From positions 1-64,000 of the forward strand of contig QZKI01000143.1 of NCBI GenBank assembly GCA_003598055.1: a DNA stretch of 64,000 nt, read 5' to 3'. The notes below the pieces were generated by a model, which was not told where the DNA came from, did not search any database, and saw only the letters and a list, made by a program, of their open reading frames with translations. Source of the stretch: Candidatus Abyssobacteria bacterium SURF_17. GTDB taxonomy: Bacteria; Abyssobacteria; SURF-5. This document shows, one piece after another, positions 40,702 through 48,771 of this stretch; the first letter of the stretch is position 1, and every line of letters starts with the position of its first letter. The translations under genes were made by a program, and so were the position numbers.

Positions 40702-41850
40702 ATGAGAAAGCTCTTTCTGATCGGTAGTCTCATGCTGCTGACGGCGATAGCGGGAGACGTGCAGGCGCAGATAGAGGTGAAGACGAATTCGGGCGCCGCG
40801 CCTGAATTCGCATCGAGTGTGAGTTGCGCGAAGTGTCATCTTGACATCTATAACTACTGGAAGGATTCGCTCCATGCGGGAGCGCTGTCGGATTACATTT
40901 TTCAGGCAGCCTTTATGATTGCGCTTAAAGATAAGGGTGACGGCGTCCGTCGTGTATGCCTGGATTGTCACGCTCCCGTCACTCTCGTCAATGACGACGT
41001 GATGCTTGAGCAGCCGATCTCGACCGAGGCAATCACGTGCGATTTCTGCCACCGCATAGCCAATGTGGATTTGGGAAGGGGAGAAAATACGGTTACTCTG
41101 ACTGCGGGCAAGGAGAAATACGGGCCGCTCAAGCCACAAGGCTCAGCGGATTCGCATCCGTCTGTTCAATCGAACTTATTCGAGGATTCCAAGTTTTGTG
41201 CAACCTGTCATCAGTGGAATAACGAGCAGGGGGTGGCCATATTTGATACCTATCGCGAGTGGTCGGTCGGTCGATATGCCGAGAAAGGAGTGCACTGTCA
41301 GGATTGTCATATGCCCTTGGTGGAGGGTGCGCTCGTTACGGGGAAACCGAGGAAGCCGGGTGAACGAATAAACTCCCATAATCTCTCCGGCGGACACTCG
41401 ATAGTGCAGGTTGCCTCTGCCGCTACCGTCAAGATTGTGTCCGTTGACCGTGTTGCAGGCGGGCTGCATGTGGTTGTCGAGGTCAGCAACGTTGGGTCGG
41501 GGCATATGATTCCGACCGGCATACCCTCACGCGCTCTCGTGCTTGAGGTGCAGTTGCTGGATGCACGCGGCAATGTTGTCGAAACAGAAAGATATACCTT
41601 CAGAAAAATTGTTCTCGACAGCCAGCATAACGAGATCACGGTAGACGCAGACATTATTCTCAATGGCGCTCTTATTTCGAAGGACAACAGAATTCCTCCG
41701 GGGGCGACGGTTTCGATTCCGTTTGATTTTGCAGCGTCTCAGCAGCAGAACTATCTTGTTCGCGCATTGCTCCGTTACACGTATAAGCCGCTCGTGCTTA
41801 AGGAAGAAGAGATAAACATTGAAATGGGTTCCGACGCAAAGAGACCATGA
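40702..41850 (+). CDS. pentahaem cytochrome c of the bc-type operon
   Basis: This exported multihaem cytochrome has 382 residues from ATG at 40702 (AAAGGAG 9 bases upstream). A signal peptide ends about residue 23 (G-D-V-Q-A-Q). Five C-x2-C-H haem sites follow: C-A-K-C-H, C-L-D-C-H, C-D-F-C-H, C-A-T-C-H and C-Q-D-C-H, all in the first 220 residues. The rest is a beta-rich domain with no haem, as in cytochrome c-554-like proteins. It overlaps the Rieske gene by 4 bases, so it is likely a subunit or the direct redox partner of the membrane complex, taking the place of cytochrome c1 or f. Location: periplasm. Confidence 0.88.
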   Translation: MRKLFLIGSLMLLTAIAGDVQAQIEVKTNSGAAPEFASSVSCAKCHLDIYNYWKDSLHAGALSDYIFQAAFMIALKDKGDGVRRVCLDCHAPVTLVNDDVMLEQPISTEAITCDFCHRIANVDLGRGENTVTLTAGKEKYGPLKPQGSADSHPSVQSNLFEDSKFCATCHQWNNEQGVAIFDTYREWSVGRYAEKGVHCQDCHMPLVEGALVTGKPRKPGERINSHNLSGGHSIVQVASAATVKIVSVDRVAGGLHVVVEVSNVGSGHMIPTGIPSRALVLEVQLLDARGNVVETERYTFRKIVLDSQHNEITVDADIILNGALISKDNRIPPGATVSIPFDFAASQQQNYLVRALLRYTYKPLVLKEEEINIEMGSDAKRP

Positions 41851-42359
41851 AGGATACGAGCATACTTGCGCGAAGGCTTATGGAAGGAGGCTCACATTTG
41901 CAGGCTCAGAATGGAGAGGAAGGCAACAAGGCTATTAAGCGGCGGTCATTCTTGAATTATTGGCTCGGCGTTTCGCTGGCCACGTTTGGCGGATTCTCGG
42001 CCTACGCTCTTGCACGATACCTTTTCCCTCCGGGATTGGCCGGCGCCGAAGCGGCGGGCGAGGATGTTCGCATCATGCTTTCAGAGCTTCCTGTCGGCAC
42101 TGCGAAGGTTTTCCGGTATAAGGGAGAGCCGAGCGTGGCTGTCCGAACGGGAGAAAAGGCGGTTCGTGTGCTGTCGGCGGTATGCCCGCACTTGGGATGT
42201 ATCGTGAAATGGGATAGCGGCAAGAGCTTACTCGTGTGCCCTTGTCATGCCGCCGTGTTTGATGTCAACGGCAACGTCGTCAGCGGGCCTGCTCCGAGAC
42301 CATTGGCCAGCTACCCTGCGCGGATTGTGCAGGATGAGGTCATCGTGGGGGAAACATAG
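41847..42359 (+). CDS. Rieske [2Fe-2S] protein of a bc/b6f-type complex
   Basis: The 170-residue protein has an N-terminal anchor with twin Arg (K-R-R-S-F-L-N-Y-W) that may use the Tat route, followed by a single helix (about 36-56). The Rieske fold carries cluster ligands C-P-H-L-G-C and C-P-C-H-A, including the disulphide cysteines typical of high-potential Rieske proteins of quinol oxidoreductases. It takes the first electron from quinol in the complex formed with the two cytochrome b genes downstream. Confidence 0.95.
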   Translation: MKDTSILARRLMEGGSHLQAQNGEEGNKAIKRRSFLNYWLGVSLATFGGFSAYALARYLFPPGLAGAEAAGEDVRIMLSELPVGTAKVFRYKGEPSVAVRTGEKAVRVLSAVCPHLGCIVKWDSGKSLLVCPCHAAVFDVNGNVVSGPAPRPLASYPARIVQDEVIVGET

Positions 42360-42362
42360 CAT

Positions 42363-43106
42363 ATGGTTGAACAAGAGCAAAAAGAAACAAAGCCGCAAAC
42401 CCAACCCAGCTTCGAACAGCGGTCGGGATTGCGCGAGTTGTTCGAATTGTTCTCGCTGACCGGCTTCGTTTACGGCCCGCTCGATGAGCGGCTTGATATT
42501 CGCGATGCGCTCGAGAAGAACCTGAAGAAGCCGGTGCCGCATCATGTCAATTGGCTGTTCTGTTTCGGCGGAATCTCTCTGTTTTTGTTCGTTGTTCAGG
42601 GGGTAACCGGCATCATGCTGCTCATGTATTACCGGCCGACAGTGGCCGAGGCATATAAGAGTGTGGTTTTCATAACTAACAATGTGCCGTTCGGATGGCT
42701 GGTTCGGGGGCTGCATCATTGGGCTGCGAATCTCATGATTATCATGGTGTTTTTGCATATGGCTCGCGTGTTCTTTTATGGGGCATATAAGCCTCCGCGC
42801 GATTTCAACTGGGTCACGGGCGTGATATTGCTGACGCTTACGCTCGGTTTCGGGTTCACCGGTTACCTGCTGCCGTGGAGTCAGATATCGTACTGGGCCA
42901 CAACCGTTGGCACGGAGGTGCCCGCAGCGGTGCCGTTCATCGGAGGCTTTCTGAGCACGCTTATTCGCGGAGGGCAAGCGGTTGGTCAGTCGACGCTCAC
43001 GCGCTTCTTCGCAGTTCATGTTGTTATCCTGCCTCTTGTCATCAGCTTCTTCTTGCTCGGCCACTTTTTTATGATACGAAAGCAAGGCATTTCAGGACCG
43101 CTCTAA
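42363..43106 (+). CDS. cytochrome b, N-terminal haem-binding half
   Basis: This 247-residue protein has four membrane helices. Its His ligands for two b haems are visible in R-G-L-H-H-W-A and F-L-H-M-A-R on the second helix and F-F-A-V-H-V-V and L-G-H-F-F on the fourth. This is the split b6f-like form: the haem-bearing half and subunit IV are separate genes. It follows the Rieske gene by 3 bases. A short cytoplasmic tail ends after I-R-K-Q-G. Confidence 0.94.
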   Translation: MVEQEQKETKPQTQPSFEQRSGLRELFELFSLTGFVYGPLDERLDIRDALEKNLKKPVPHHVNWLFCFGGISLFLFVVQGVTGIMLLMYYRPTVAEAYKSVVFITNNVPFGWLVRGLHHWAANLMIIMVFLHMARVFFYGAYKPPRDFNWVTGVILLTLTLGFGFTGYLLPWSQISYWATTVGTEVPAAVPFIGGFLSTLIRGGQAVGQSTLTRFFAVHVVILPLVISFFLLGHFFMIRKQGISGPL

Positions 43107-43138
43107 TGGAAAATCGATACAATGGAGGAATAGCGCGC

Positions 43139-43567
43139 ATGTCCGCAAAGTTGGAGAAAGATTGGAGGGAAGAGGGGGAGCCCTTTTTCCCCAATCACAT
43201 GCTCGACCAGGGGATGGTAGTATTTGTCACTCTGGCGATACTCGTAACCCTCGTAATGTTTTTTCCTGCTCCCATGGAGCCGCCGGCCGACCCATTCGAA
43301 ACGCCGGAACACATCAAGCCGGAATGGTATTTTCTTTCGGCCTATCAGGCGCTCAAGGTGGCCGAATATTTTTCTTTTCTGGGCGCATGGGCTCCGAAGG
43401 CTCTTGGCATTCTCATGCAGGCAGTAGGAATTCTCGCGCTTATTCTCTTGCCGTTTCTCGACAAGAATCCCGAGAGACACCCACGCAAAAGGCCGGTCGT
43501 AATCGGTATCGGAATTCTTGCGCTTATCCTGCTCGCAGCGCTGACGATATGGGGGAAACTCTCATGA
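43139..43567 (+). CDS. cytochrome b C-terminal half (subunit IV-like)
   Basis: The 142-residue protein has three membrane helices and the quinol-oxidation motif P-E-W-Y-F-L (about residue 62). This is the PEWY variant of the Qo site, typical of b6f-type and many anaerobe complexes, in contrast to PEWF or PDWY. P-F-F-P-N-H-M near the N-terminus is also family-typical. I chose ATG at 43139 for its GGAGG; an ATG at 43106 overlaps the previous stop and would add 11 residues. Confidence 0.92.
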   Translation: MSAKLEKDWREEGEPFFPNHMLDQGMVVFVTLAILVTLVMFFPAPMEPPADPFETPEHIKPEWYFLSAYQALKVAEYFSFLGAWAPKALGILMQAVGILALILLPFLDKNPERHPRKRPVVIGIGILALILLAALTIWGKLS

Positions 43568-44829
43568 GGGGCCTTCGCCGGAGAACGTGCCTGATAAACG
43601 CGATGAGTGCGGCTGCGTGTCTGCTGCTGATGTGGTCGATATGTGCAAGCGCACAGGAGAGTTCTTGCGTTTCCTGTCATGGAGACCTGGAGGACGAGAG
43701 ACTGACGCCGCCGGTTCAGGACTGGCTCGCAAGCGTGCACAAGGATGCAGGAGTCGGCTGTGAATCGTGCCATGGCGGCGACCCGCGCGTGAATGACATC
43801 GAGGCCATGGCGACCAGCGACTACATTGGCGTACCGTTTGTGAAGCAGATTCCTGAGCTCTGTGCTTCATGCCACTCGAATCCGGATAAAATGCGGAAGT
43901 ACAATCTCCGCGTGGACGAGTACGACCTTTTCAAGCGCAGCGGGCACGGACGCGCGCTTTACGAACGCGGTGACACGAAGGTGGCCACCTGCGTCAGCTG
44001 TCACGGCGCGCACAAGGTGCTGAGTAAGACGGACGTTGACTCGCTTGTGCATTACACGAACATCGCTCGCACCTGCGGTGCGTGTCACTCCGACGCCGAC
44101 TATATGAAGGGGTATGACCTTCCAGTGGACCAGGTCGAAAGATACAACGAGAGCTACCATGCGCAAATTCTCTATGGAAAGGTGGAAGGGAAGAACCCTG
44201 CGCTCGCTCCCACATGCGCAAGCTGCCACACGCACAGCCCGTTGCTTCCCGGGGCTGCGGAAGTACCCGAGCTTTGTGGCAGGTGCCACTCGGTCACGGC
44301 AAAGTATTTCAAAGACAGTCCCCACTACGTGGCTTTGACGGAGGTAGGCGTGCCAAGATGCGTTGACTGTCACGGGAATCACGACATCCGCTATCCGGGA
44401 ATCGAGATGCTTTCGGGAACGGAGGAAGGCCACTGCGGATTCTGTCATGACGCGAGCTCGACTCAGTATCAGACAGCCCAGCAAATAAAAGGCCTTCTGG
44501 AGTCGGCGTCGGAAGATTTGGAATTGGTAGAGCGAGAATTGGCCGACATAGAACACTCGGGCCGAAATCTCGACGACCTGAAGACGCTGAGAGACGAGGC
44601 ACAGACAAGTCTCACCGAAGTTCTACCCATCACGCACACGCTCTCAGTTGAGAAAATAGAGGGAAAGACCGCCCGGGTTGACGAGAACGCGGAAAAGGTT
44701 CTTCAGAAGGTAAGTGAGTTCAAGGGGGAACTCAAGGCCCGGAAACGGAATCTGGGAATCATCCTTGCGGTCATTCTCGTGAATGTCGGCTTCCTGTGGC
44801 TGAAGCGCCGGTCTATCGGTCGTTCTTAG
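43564..44829 (+). CDS. nonahaem cytochrome c, membrane anchored
   Basis: This 421-residue exported cytochrome has nine C-x2-C-H haem sites: C-V-S-C-H, C-E-S-C-H, C-A-S-C-H, C-V-S-C-H, C-G-A-C-H, C-A-S-C-H, C-G-R-C-H, C-V-D-C-H and C-G-F-C-H, in residues 33-300. The C-terminal part is a charged coiled coil followed by one helix (about 395-415), so it is held to the membrane. It starts with an overlap of 4 bases with the subunit IV stop. Its likely job is to carry electrons from the Rieske/cytochrome b complex onward, replacing small soluble cytochromes. Confidence 0.88.
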   Translation: MRGLRRRTCLINAMSAAACLLLMWSICASAQESSCVSCHGDLEDERLTPPVQDWLASVHKDAGVGCESCHGGDPRVNDIEAMATSDYIGVPFVKQIPELCASCHSNPDKMRKYNLRVDEYDLFKRSGHGRALYERGDTKVATCVSCHGAHKVLSKTDVDSLVHYTNIARTCGACHSDADYMKGYDLPVDQVERYNESYHAQILYGKVEGKNPALAPTCASCHTHSPLLPGAAEVPELCGRCHSVTAKYFKDSPHYVALTEVGVPRCVDCHGNHDIRYPGIEMLSGTEEGHCGFCHDASSTQYQTAQQIKGLLESASEDLELVERELADIEHSGRNLDDLKTLRDEAQTSLTEVLPITHTLSVEKIEGKTARVDENAEKVLQKVSEFKGELKARKRNLGIILAVILVNVGFLWLKRRSIGRS

Positions 44830-44901
44830 CAAGCGCTGTCCCCACGCGAGAGAGTCTCGTCCGGGGTCAGGTCACGCGGTCAATTTCCGTTGCGGAGGCG
44901 G

Positions 44902-45297
44902 TCACTCTGTTGAAAGCTGTTGAAGGATGCCGGTATCCCAATATCCGCAGTAAGAACTTATCTTTCCCTCACGCATCTTGAAGAAGGCCGCGCCGGGAAA
45001 CTCGAATCTCTTCCCGCCGACATCGAGCGCGGTCTTGACGACCCATTCCACGGCAGCTTGCTGTCCCTCAGCAATGATAGTAACGAACTCCCACTTCACC
45101 TGGAGCGCTTGATTCTCTCCGGCAAGCTGTTTGAGGTACCCCTTCAACGCTTCCTTTCCCCTGAAAGCGGGAAAGCGTGGGTCACGATACACCACATCGT
45201 CTGTGAAAAGGCCCAACGTTTGCGGTTGGTCCGCCAGGTAACTGTTGTAGGCGTCCCGTAACTGCTTGGCCAGTTGGACAACCAATGGCTCGGGCAT
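44902..45297 (-). CDS. SnoaL-like/NTF2-fold protein
   Basis: The 131-residue protein has the NTF2-like cone fold pattern: helix L-R-D-A-Y-N-S-Y-L, then F-T-D-D-V-V-Y-R-D-P-R-F-P-A-F-R-G-K-E, a strand V-K-W-E-F-V-T, and C-terminal R-E-G-K-I-S-S-Y-C-G-Y-W-D. Proteins like it include SnoaL polyketide cyclases and ketosteroid isomerase-like enzymes, but most are of unknown function. The gene stands alone, converging on the cytochrome operon. Confidence 0.85.
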   Translation of the reverse strand: MPEPLVVQLAKQLRDAYNSYLADQPQTLGLFTDDVVYRDPRFPAFRGKEALKGYLKQLAGENQALQVKWEFVTIIAEGQQAAVEWVVKTALDVGGKRFEFPGAAFFKMREGKISSYCGYWDTGILQQLSTE

Positions 45298-45360
45298 GTC
45301 TCATCCCCTCCTTCGAGCAGCATACGTGAACACTCATTCAGGAGACCGTCCCGCGAGTGT

Positions 45361-45428
45361 GTAGGTGCGAATTCATTCGCATACGCATGCCGAAAAAAAC
45401 GGCGGAAACCATGCGAATAAACTCGGAC
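45361..45428 (+). repeat. palindromic dispersed element, copy 2
   Basis: GTAGGTGCGAATTCATTCGC and its partner around CATGCGAATAAACTCGGACC close a hairpin with a loop GCCGAAAAAAACGGCGG. The arms and loop match the element at 25904-25976 in inverse orientation. It lies in the gap before the tRNA gene. Confidence 0.7.
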
Positions 45429-45588
45429 CGACACGTTTTCGTCTCCCATATCCGATTACGGAACAGAGGCAATTCCATCATCGACTGTCAGTATCGGCGA
45501 AAGGCGTGTTTAAGTCAAGTACATTTATCCGGTTCCAACCGCTTGACTTCGCTGAGCCTCTTGAGTAAAATTATCAATGAGCAAGAGC

Positions 45589-45673
45589 GCGGAAGTGGTG
45601 GAATTGGCAGACGCGCTGGATTCAGGGTCCAGTGGGATTAGATCCCGTGGGGGTTCAAGTCCCCCCTTCCGCA
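45589..45673 (+). tRNA. tRNA-Leu (CAG)
   Basis: The 7-bp acceptor stem GCGGAAG/CTTCCGC, D-arm GGTGGAATTGGCAGACGC, anticodon loop TTCAGGG (anticodon CAG), a long variable arm (GGGATTAGATCCC region) and T-arm GGGGGTTCAAGTCCCCC are all present. Class II size (85 bases) fits leucine. CCA is not encoded. It decodes CUG. No other tRNA was seen in the window. Confidence 0.96.
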
Positions 45674-45764
45674 CACAGGGATTGTGGCGTGAGGCTGCAA
45701 TCCCTTCGCTGTTTTGAGGCGATACGCACGGCCAGCGGATCTCGGGGCGGGAAAGTTGCTCAGT

Positions 45765-46133
45765 ATGCGGATGAACCGAAAAAAGTTTGAGAAGGTAGTC
45801 GAGGAAGCGCTGGACGAACTTCCCGAAGAGATTGCGGAAGCCCTCAGCAATGTTTATGTCGTTGTCGAGGACTGGCCATCGCGTGAAGCGCTCGAGTCGA
45901 CCGGGCTCCGGGATCGCTACGAGCTCCTGGCGCTCTATGAAGGAGTTCCGCTCACGGATAGGGGCACAAGCTACGCCGCGCTTCCCGACAGGATCACGAT
46001 ATTTCAGGGGCCGATTGAATCAATCAGCCGAACAGATCCCGAGCTGCTAGGACAGATAAAGAAGGCAGTGGTTCACGAGATTGCGCACCACTTTGGCATC
46101 GATGACGACAGAATACATGAACTTGGATACTGA
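45765..46133 (+). CDS. minimal zincin-type metallopeptidase (DUF1025-like)
   Basis: This protein has 122 residues, similar to the small metallopeptidase family often seen next to tRNA genes. The active-site H-E-I-A-H-H-F-G-I (HExxH plus third ligand region) lies near residue 106, preceded by I-K-K-A-V-V-H and followed by D-D-D-R-I-H-E-L. The N-terminus is charged with no signal peptide. I chose ATG at 45765, but ATG at 45771 is possible. Function in cells is unknown. Confidence 0.85.
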   Translation: MRMNRKKFEKVVEEALDELPEEIAEALSNVYVVVEDWPSREALESTGLRDRYELLALYEGVPLTDRGTSYAALPDRITIFQGPIESISRTDPELLGQIKKAVVHEIAHHFGIDDDRIHELGY

Positions 46134-46178
46134 GCGGGTAATGCTTCGTAAAGAAAACGATGACGACGAATAGGTAGG

Positions 46179-46733
46179 CTACTTAACGATCTTGAGAACC
46201 TCTCGAAATTCGGGCACATCAGATCGTCCGAGAATTTCATACATTGCCATTTCGGTGCACGTTACAAGTGCGCCGGCTCCTTCCATCTTGCGCAGCCCGA
46301 TGTGGTGGTCGTGAATTTTTCGTGATGCGCACGCGTCGGCGACAATGTGCACCTGATAGCCCGCATTGACGGCATCCAAGGCGGTCTGCTCGACACAGAT
46401 ATGTGTCTCGATACCGCAGAGCATCAATTGCGTTGATGAATGTCGCGAAAGCTGTTCGACAAATGCCGGCTCGCCAAAGCAACTGAAGCTCAGCTTTTCG
46501 ACCGGCTTGAGCCGCGAAAGTTCTTTGCTTACCTCCTCAACCGTTTTTCCGAGGCCCTTCGGGTATTGCTCGGTCCAAAGGATGGGGAGCTTCAAAATCT
46601 TTGCGAACTTTATCAGCTTGGCGCAGTTCTGCAGGAGTTCTTCGGTATCATTGAAGGCAGCAAGGAGTTTTTCCTGATAATCAATAACGAGCAGTAGCGC
46701 TTTCTCTTTCTTGAGTATGTGTTCGTGACGCAT
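46179..46733 (-). CDS. isochorismatase-like cysteine hydrolase
   Basis: This 184-residue protein has the cysteine hydrolase triad: Asp in L-L-V-I-D-Y-Q-E, Lys in T-E-Q-Y-P-K-G, Cys in I-E-T-H-I-C-V-E-Q-T. The layout is close to YcaC-type hydrolases. Substrate is not readable; relatives act on nicotinamide, N-carbamoyl amides or isochorismate. It has no operon partner, with 203 bases to the next upstream gene. Confidence 0.88.
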   Translation of the reverse strand: MRHEHILKKEKALLLVIDYQEKLLAAFNDTEELLQNCAKLIKFAKILKLPILWTEQYPKGLGKTVEEVSKELSRLKPVEKLSFSCFGEPAFVEQLSRHSSTQLMLCGIETHICVEQTALDAVNAGYQVHIVADACASRKIHDHHIGLRKMEGAGALVTCTEMAMYEILGRSDVPEFREVLKIVK

Positions 46734-46811
46734 CTGATTTCTCCCAAGGACCGCGATAGGCTCTGTCTTTGCGACCCGGTCGCATGTTTCTGCGTTGCTT
46801 TCGCCGCCTGT

Positions 46812-46866
46812 CTGTAAGGTGCGAAGTTATTCGCAAGACGATAGCCGAATGAATTCGGCCCTACAG
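46812..46866. repeat. palindromic dispersed element, diverged relative
   Basis: CTGTAAGGTGCGAAGTTATT and the end GAATTCGGCCCTACAG make inverted ends around a short loop. The CGAATTCATTCG word links it to the elements at 25904 and 45361, though the arms have diverged. It is intergenic. Confidence 0.5.
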
Positions 46867-46936
46867 AAAGTAGTTTCTTGACGATCCTAAGATTTGACGC
46901 GAGTCGTCACAGCCAGGCGCCAACGCATATTACGTT

Positions 46937-47503
46937 TCATTCACGTGGCTTGGCGAGTATCTCGAGCACCTTGAGCTCGTGAAATCTCTTTGAGGCTGCT
47001 GAGCGGAGGAGGGCGACCGTATCTGCGCCTCTTCCGGTGCCTGCTATGGCGAGAACCTCTTCATTTTCCGGTATCAGGCCCGCATCGCAGGCCTCCATGA
47101 CTATTTCGCAGACGACTTTTGCTCCCTGTCCGAAACGCCTCAGTGTGAGGGCGATGAGAGTCGTTGGATAGACTCCCTGAAATTGAGTCGCCAACGATGT
47201 CTCAATCGAGTGGGTAAGGATGGTACCCGTATAGATTTTCGCGCCTGCCTTGAGGATTCGCTGGCGGTTCTCCTCGATAAGCTCAAGTTCACTCGGAGAC
47301 TTAAAGCCGGCACTATGAGTGACTGCCACCAGATTGACCCCGCTGCCCGAAAGGGCCTCCGCCAGAGCGACGCCTGTGTCCCCGCATGTCGTTGCCACAA
47401 CGACATGTTTGATACCTTCCTGCACCGCCTGCTTGGCGATCTCGATGCAGCGTGTTGTGTTTGTCGGCCCAGGTTTTTCGAAATAATCAACCAATCTCTG
47501 CAT
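46937..47503 (-). CDS. stand-alone pyruvate kinase C-terminal-like domain protein
   Basis: This 188-residue protein is like the pyruvate kinase alpha/beta (C) domain without the catalytic barrel: T-N-T-T-R-C-I-E-I-A, H-V-V-V-A-T-T-C-G-D-T-G, T-H-S-A-G-F, I-A-G-T-G-R-G-A-D-T. The last resembles the effector phosphate-binding part of pyruvate kinase. Such lone domains are common in anaerobes and of unknown role, perhaps binding a phosphorylated effector. It follows the deacetylase gene by 29 bases, so they likely share a transcript. AGGA lies 9 bases upstream of the ATG. Confidence 0.85.
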   Translation of the reverse strand: MQRLVDYFEKPGPTNTTRCIEIAKQAVQEGIKHVVVATTCGDTGVALAEALSGSGVNLVAVTHSAGFKSPSELELIEENRQRILKAGAKIYTGTILTHSIETSLATQFQGVYPTTLIALTLRRFGQGAKVVCEIVMEACDAGLIPENEEVLAIAGTGRGADTVALLRSAASKRFHELKVLEILAKPRE

Positions 47504-47532
47504 TGTCTCAATTCCTGTGGAAGAGCAGGAAG

Positions 47533-48489
47533 TTACCCCGATTGCCGTTTGCCGGACAGAACCTCGAGATGCGCGGTGACGGATGCCCCAAGCGCGCGAA
47601 GGTCATACCCTCCTTCGAGCATTGAGACGAGTCTGCCGTTGCAGTGTTTCTGGGCGATGTCCACGACTAATTTGGTGAGCCAGGCATATCCTTCGTCGGT
47701 CAGCCCCATGGACGCGAGGGGGTCATCTCTATGCGCATCGAAGCCGGCGGAAACGAGAACGAAGTCGGGCTTGAAGACGTCGGCTATCGGCGGGAGCATC
47801 TTTGTGTAAACCTGTTGATATTCCGCGTCGCCGCAGCCTGCTCTGAGCGGGGCGTTCACGGTAAATGTTTCGCCTTTGCCGCTGCCGCCTTCATTCATGC
47901 TGCCGGTCCCGGGATAATGCGGATACTGATGCGAGCTGAAGTAGAGCACTGTCGGGTCATCATAAAAGATTTCCTGGGTTCCGTTGCCGTGGTGGACATC
48001 CCAGTCGACGATGACAACCCGTTCGAGACCTTTTTCCCGCTGCAGGTATCGCGCCAGTATGGCGACATTATTGAATAGACAAAAGCCCATAGCGCGGTCG
48101 GTCTCTGCATGATGGCCGGGTGGTCTGACTGCGCAGAAGGCGTTGTCAATTGTACCCTCAAATATCGCGTCCGCCGCCGCAATGCCGGCTCCCGCCGCGT
48201 GGAGGGCCGCTTCAAAGGACTTTCCGGAAACAGCAGTATCGGCGTCAATGTGTTGAGGTGAAGCGCTCGATGAGAGGCGCTTTATCGAGTTTATCAACCG
48301 GTCGCTATGAATTGCTTTGATGTATTCCAGCGGGCATGCTTTAGGAGTCAGTTGAACGAGCGTGTTCTTGAGGCCTGCAGCCTCCACCGCTTGAAGTATC
48401 GCAGTCAGTCGTTCCGGACGTTCCGGATGCCATGAGCCGGTCTGGTGTTCCAGGTAGATGGGGTGATATACAAGTCCCGTTTTTTGCAT
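47533..48489 (-). CDS. histone deacetylase-family (AcuC/APAH-like) amidohydrolase
   Basis: This zinc-dependent deacetylase of the class II HDAC superfamily has 318 residues. Motifs include R-P-P-G-H-H-A-E-T, with the catalytic His pair, V-D-W-D-V-H-H-G-N-G-T-Q, with the zinc ligands Asp and His, and F-V-L-V-S-A-G-F-D-A-H. Related proteins deacetylate polyamines, acetoin-pathway proteins or lysines. I used ATG at 48489, giving the typical L-V-Y-H-P start; a much longer frame upstream adds sequence unlike the family. The next gene is the lone pyruvate kinase-like domain. Confidence 0.9.
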   Translation of the reverse strand: MQKTGLVYHPIYLEHQTGSWHPERPERLTAILQAVEAAGLKNTLVQLTPKACPLEYIKAIHSDRLINSIKRLSSSASPQHIDADTAVSGKSFEAALHAAGAGIAAADAIFEGTIDNAFCAVRPPGHHAETDRAMGFCLFNNVAILARYLQREKGLERVVIVDWDVHHGNGTQEIFYDDPTVLYFSSHQYPHYPGTGSMNEGGSGKGETFTVNAPLRAGCGDAEYQQVYTKMLPPIADVFKPDFVLVSAGFDAHRDDPLASMGLTDEGYAWLTKLVVDIAQKHCNGRLVSMLEGGYDLRALGASVTAHLEVLSGKRQSG

Positions 48490-48771
48490 GGTTTCCCAGA
48501 TGAAAAGTTCACGATAGGGGTGCTTAAAGACGAACTTTATGATATCACACGGTCGGCGGAAAAGGCAACCATCTGCGCAGACGGTAGAGCCTCCGTAAAT
48601 CATAACAGTGTCACATTGTTTTCTGTCTCCGGGGCCATTTTGCGTCTGCGGCTGTTTGCGGCTTGACACAATGAACATAATAGTGTTAAGAAGTTAAAGA
48701 CAACTGCGCGGCGAAGCATGTGAAACTTCTATCTCCGCGTAGGACCACACGGAACAGCAGAGACACGGCTT

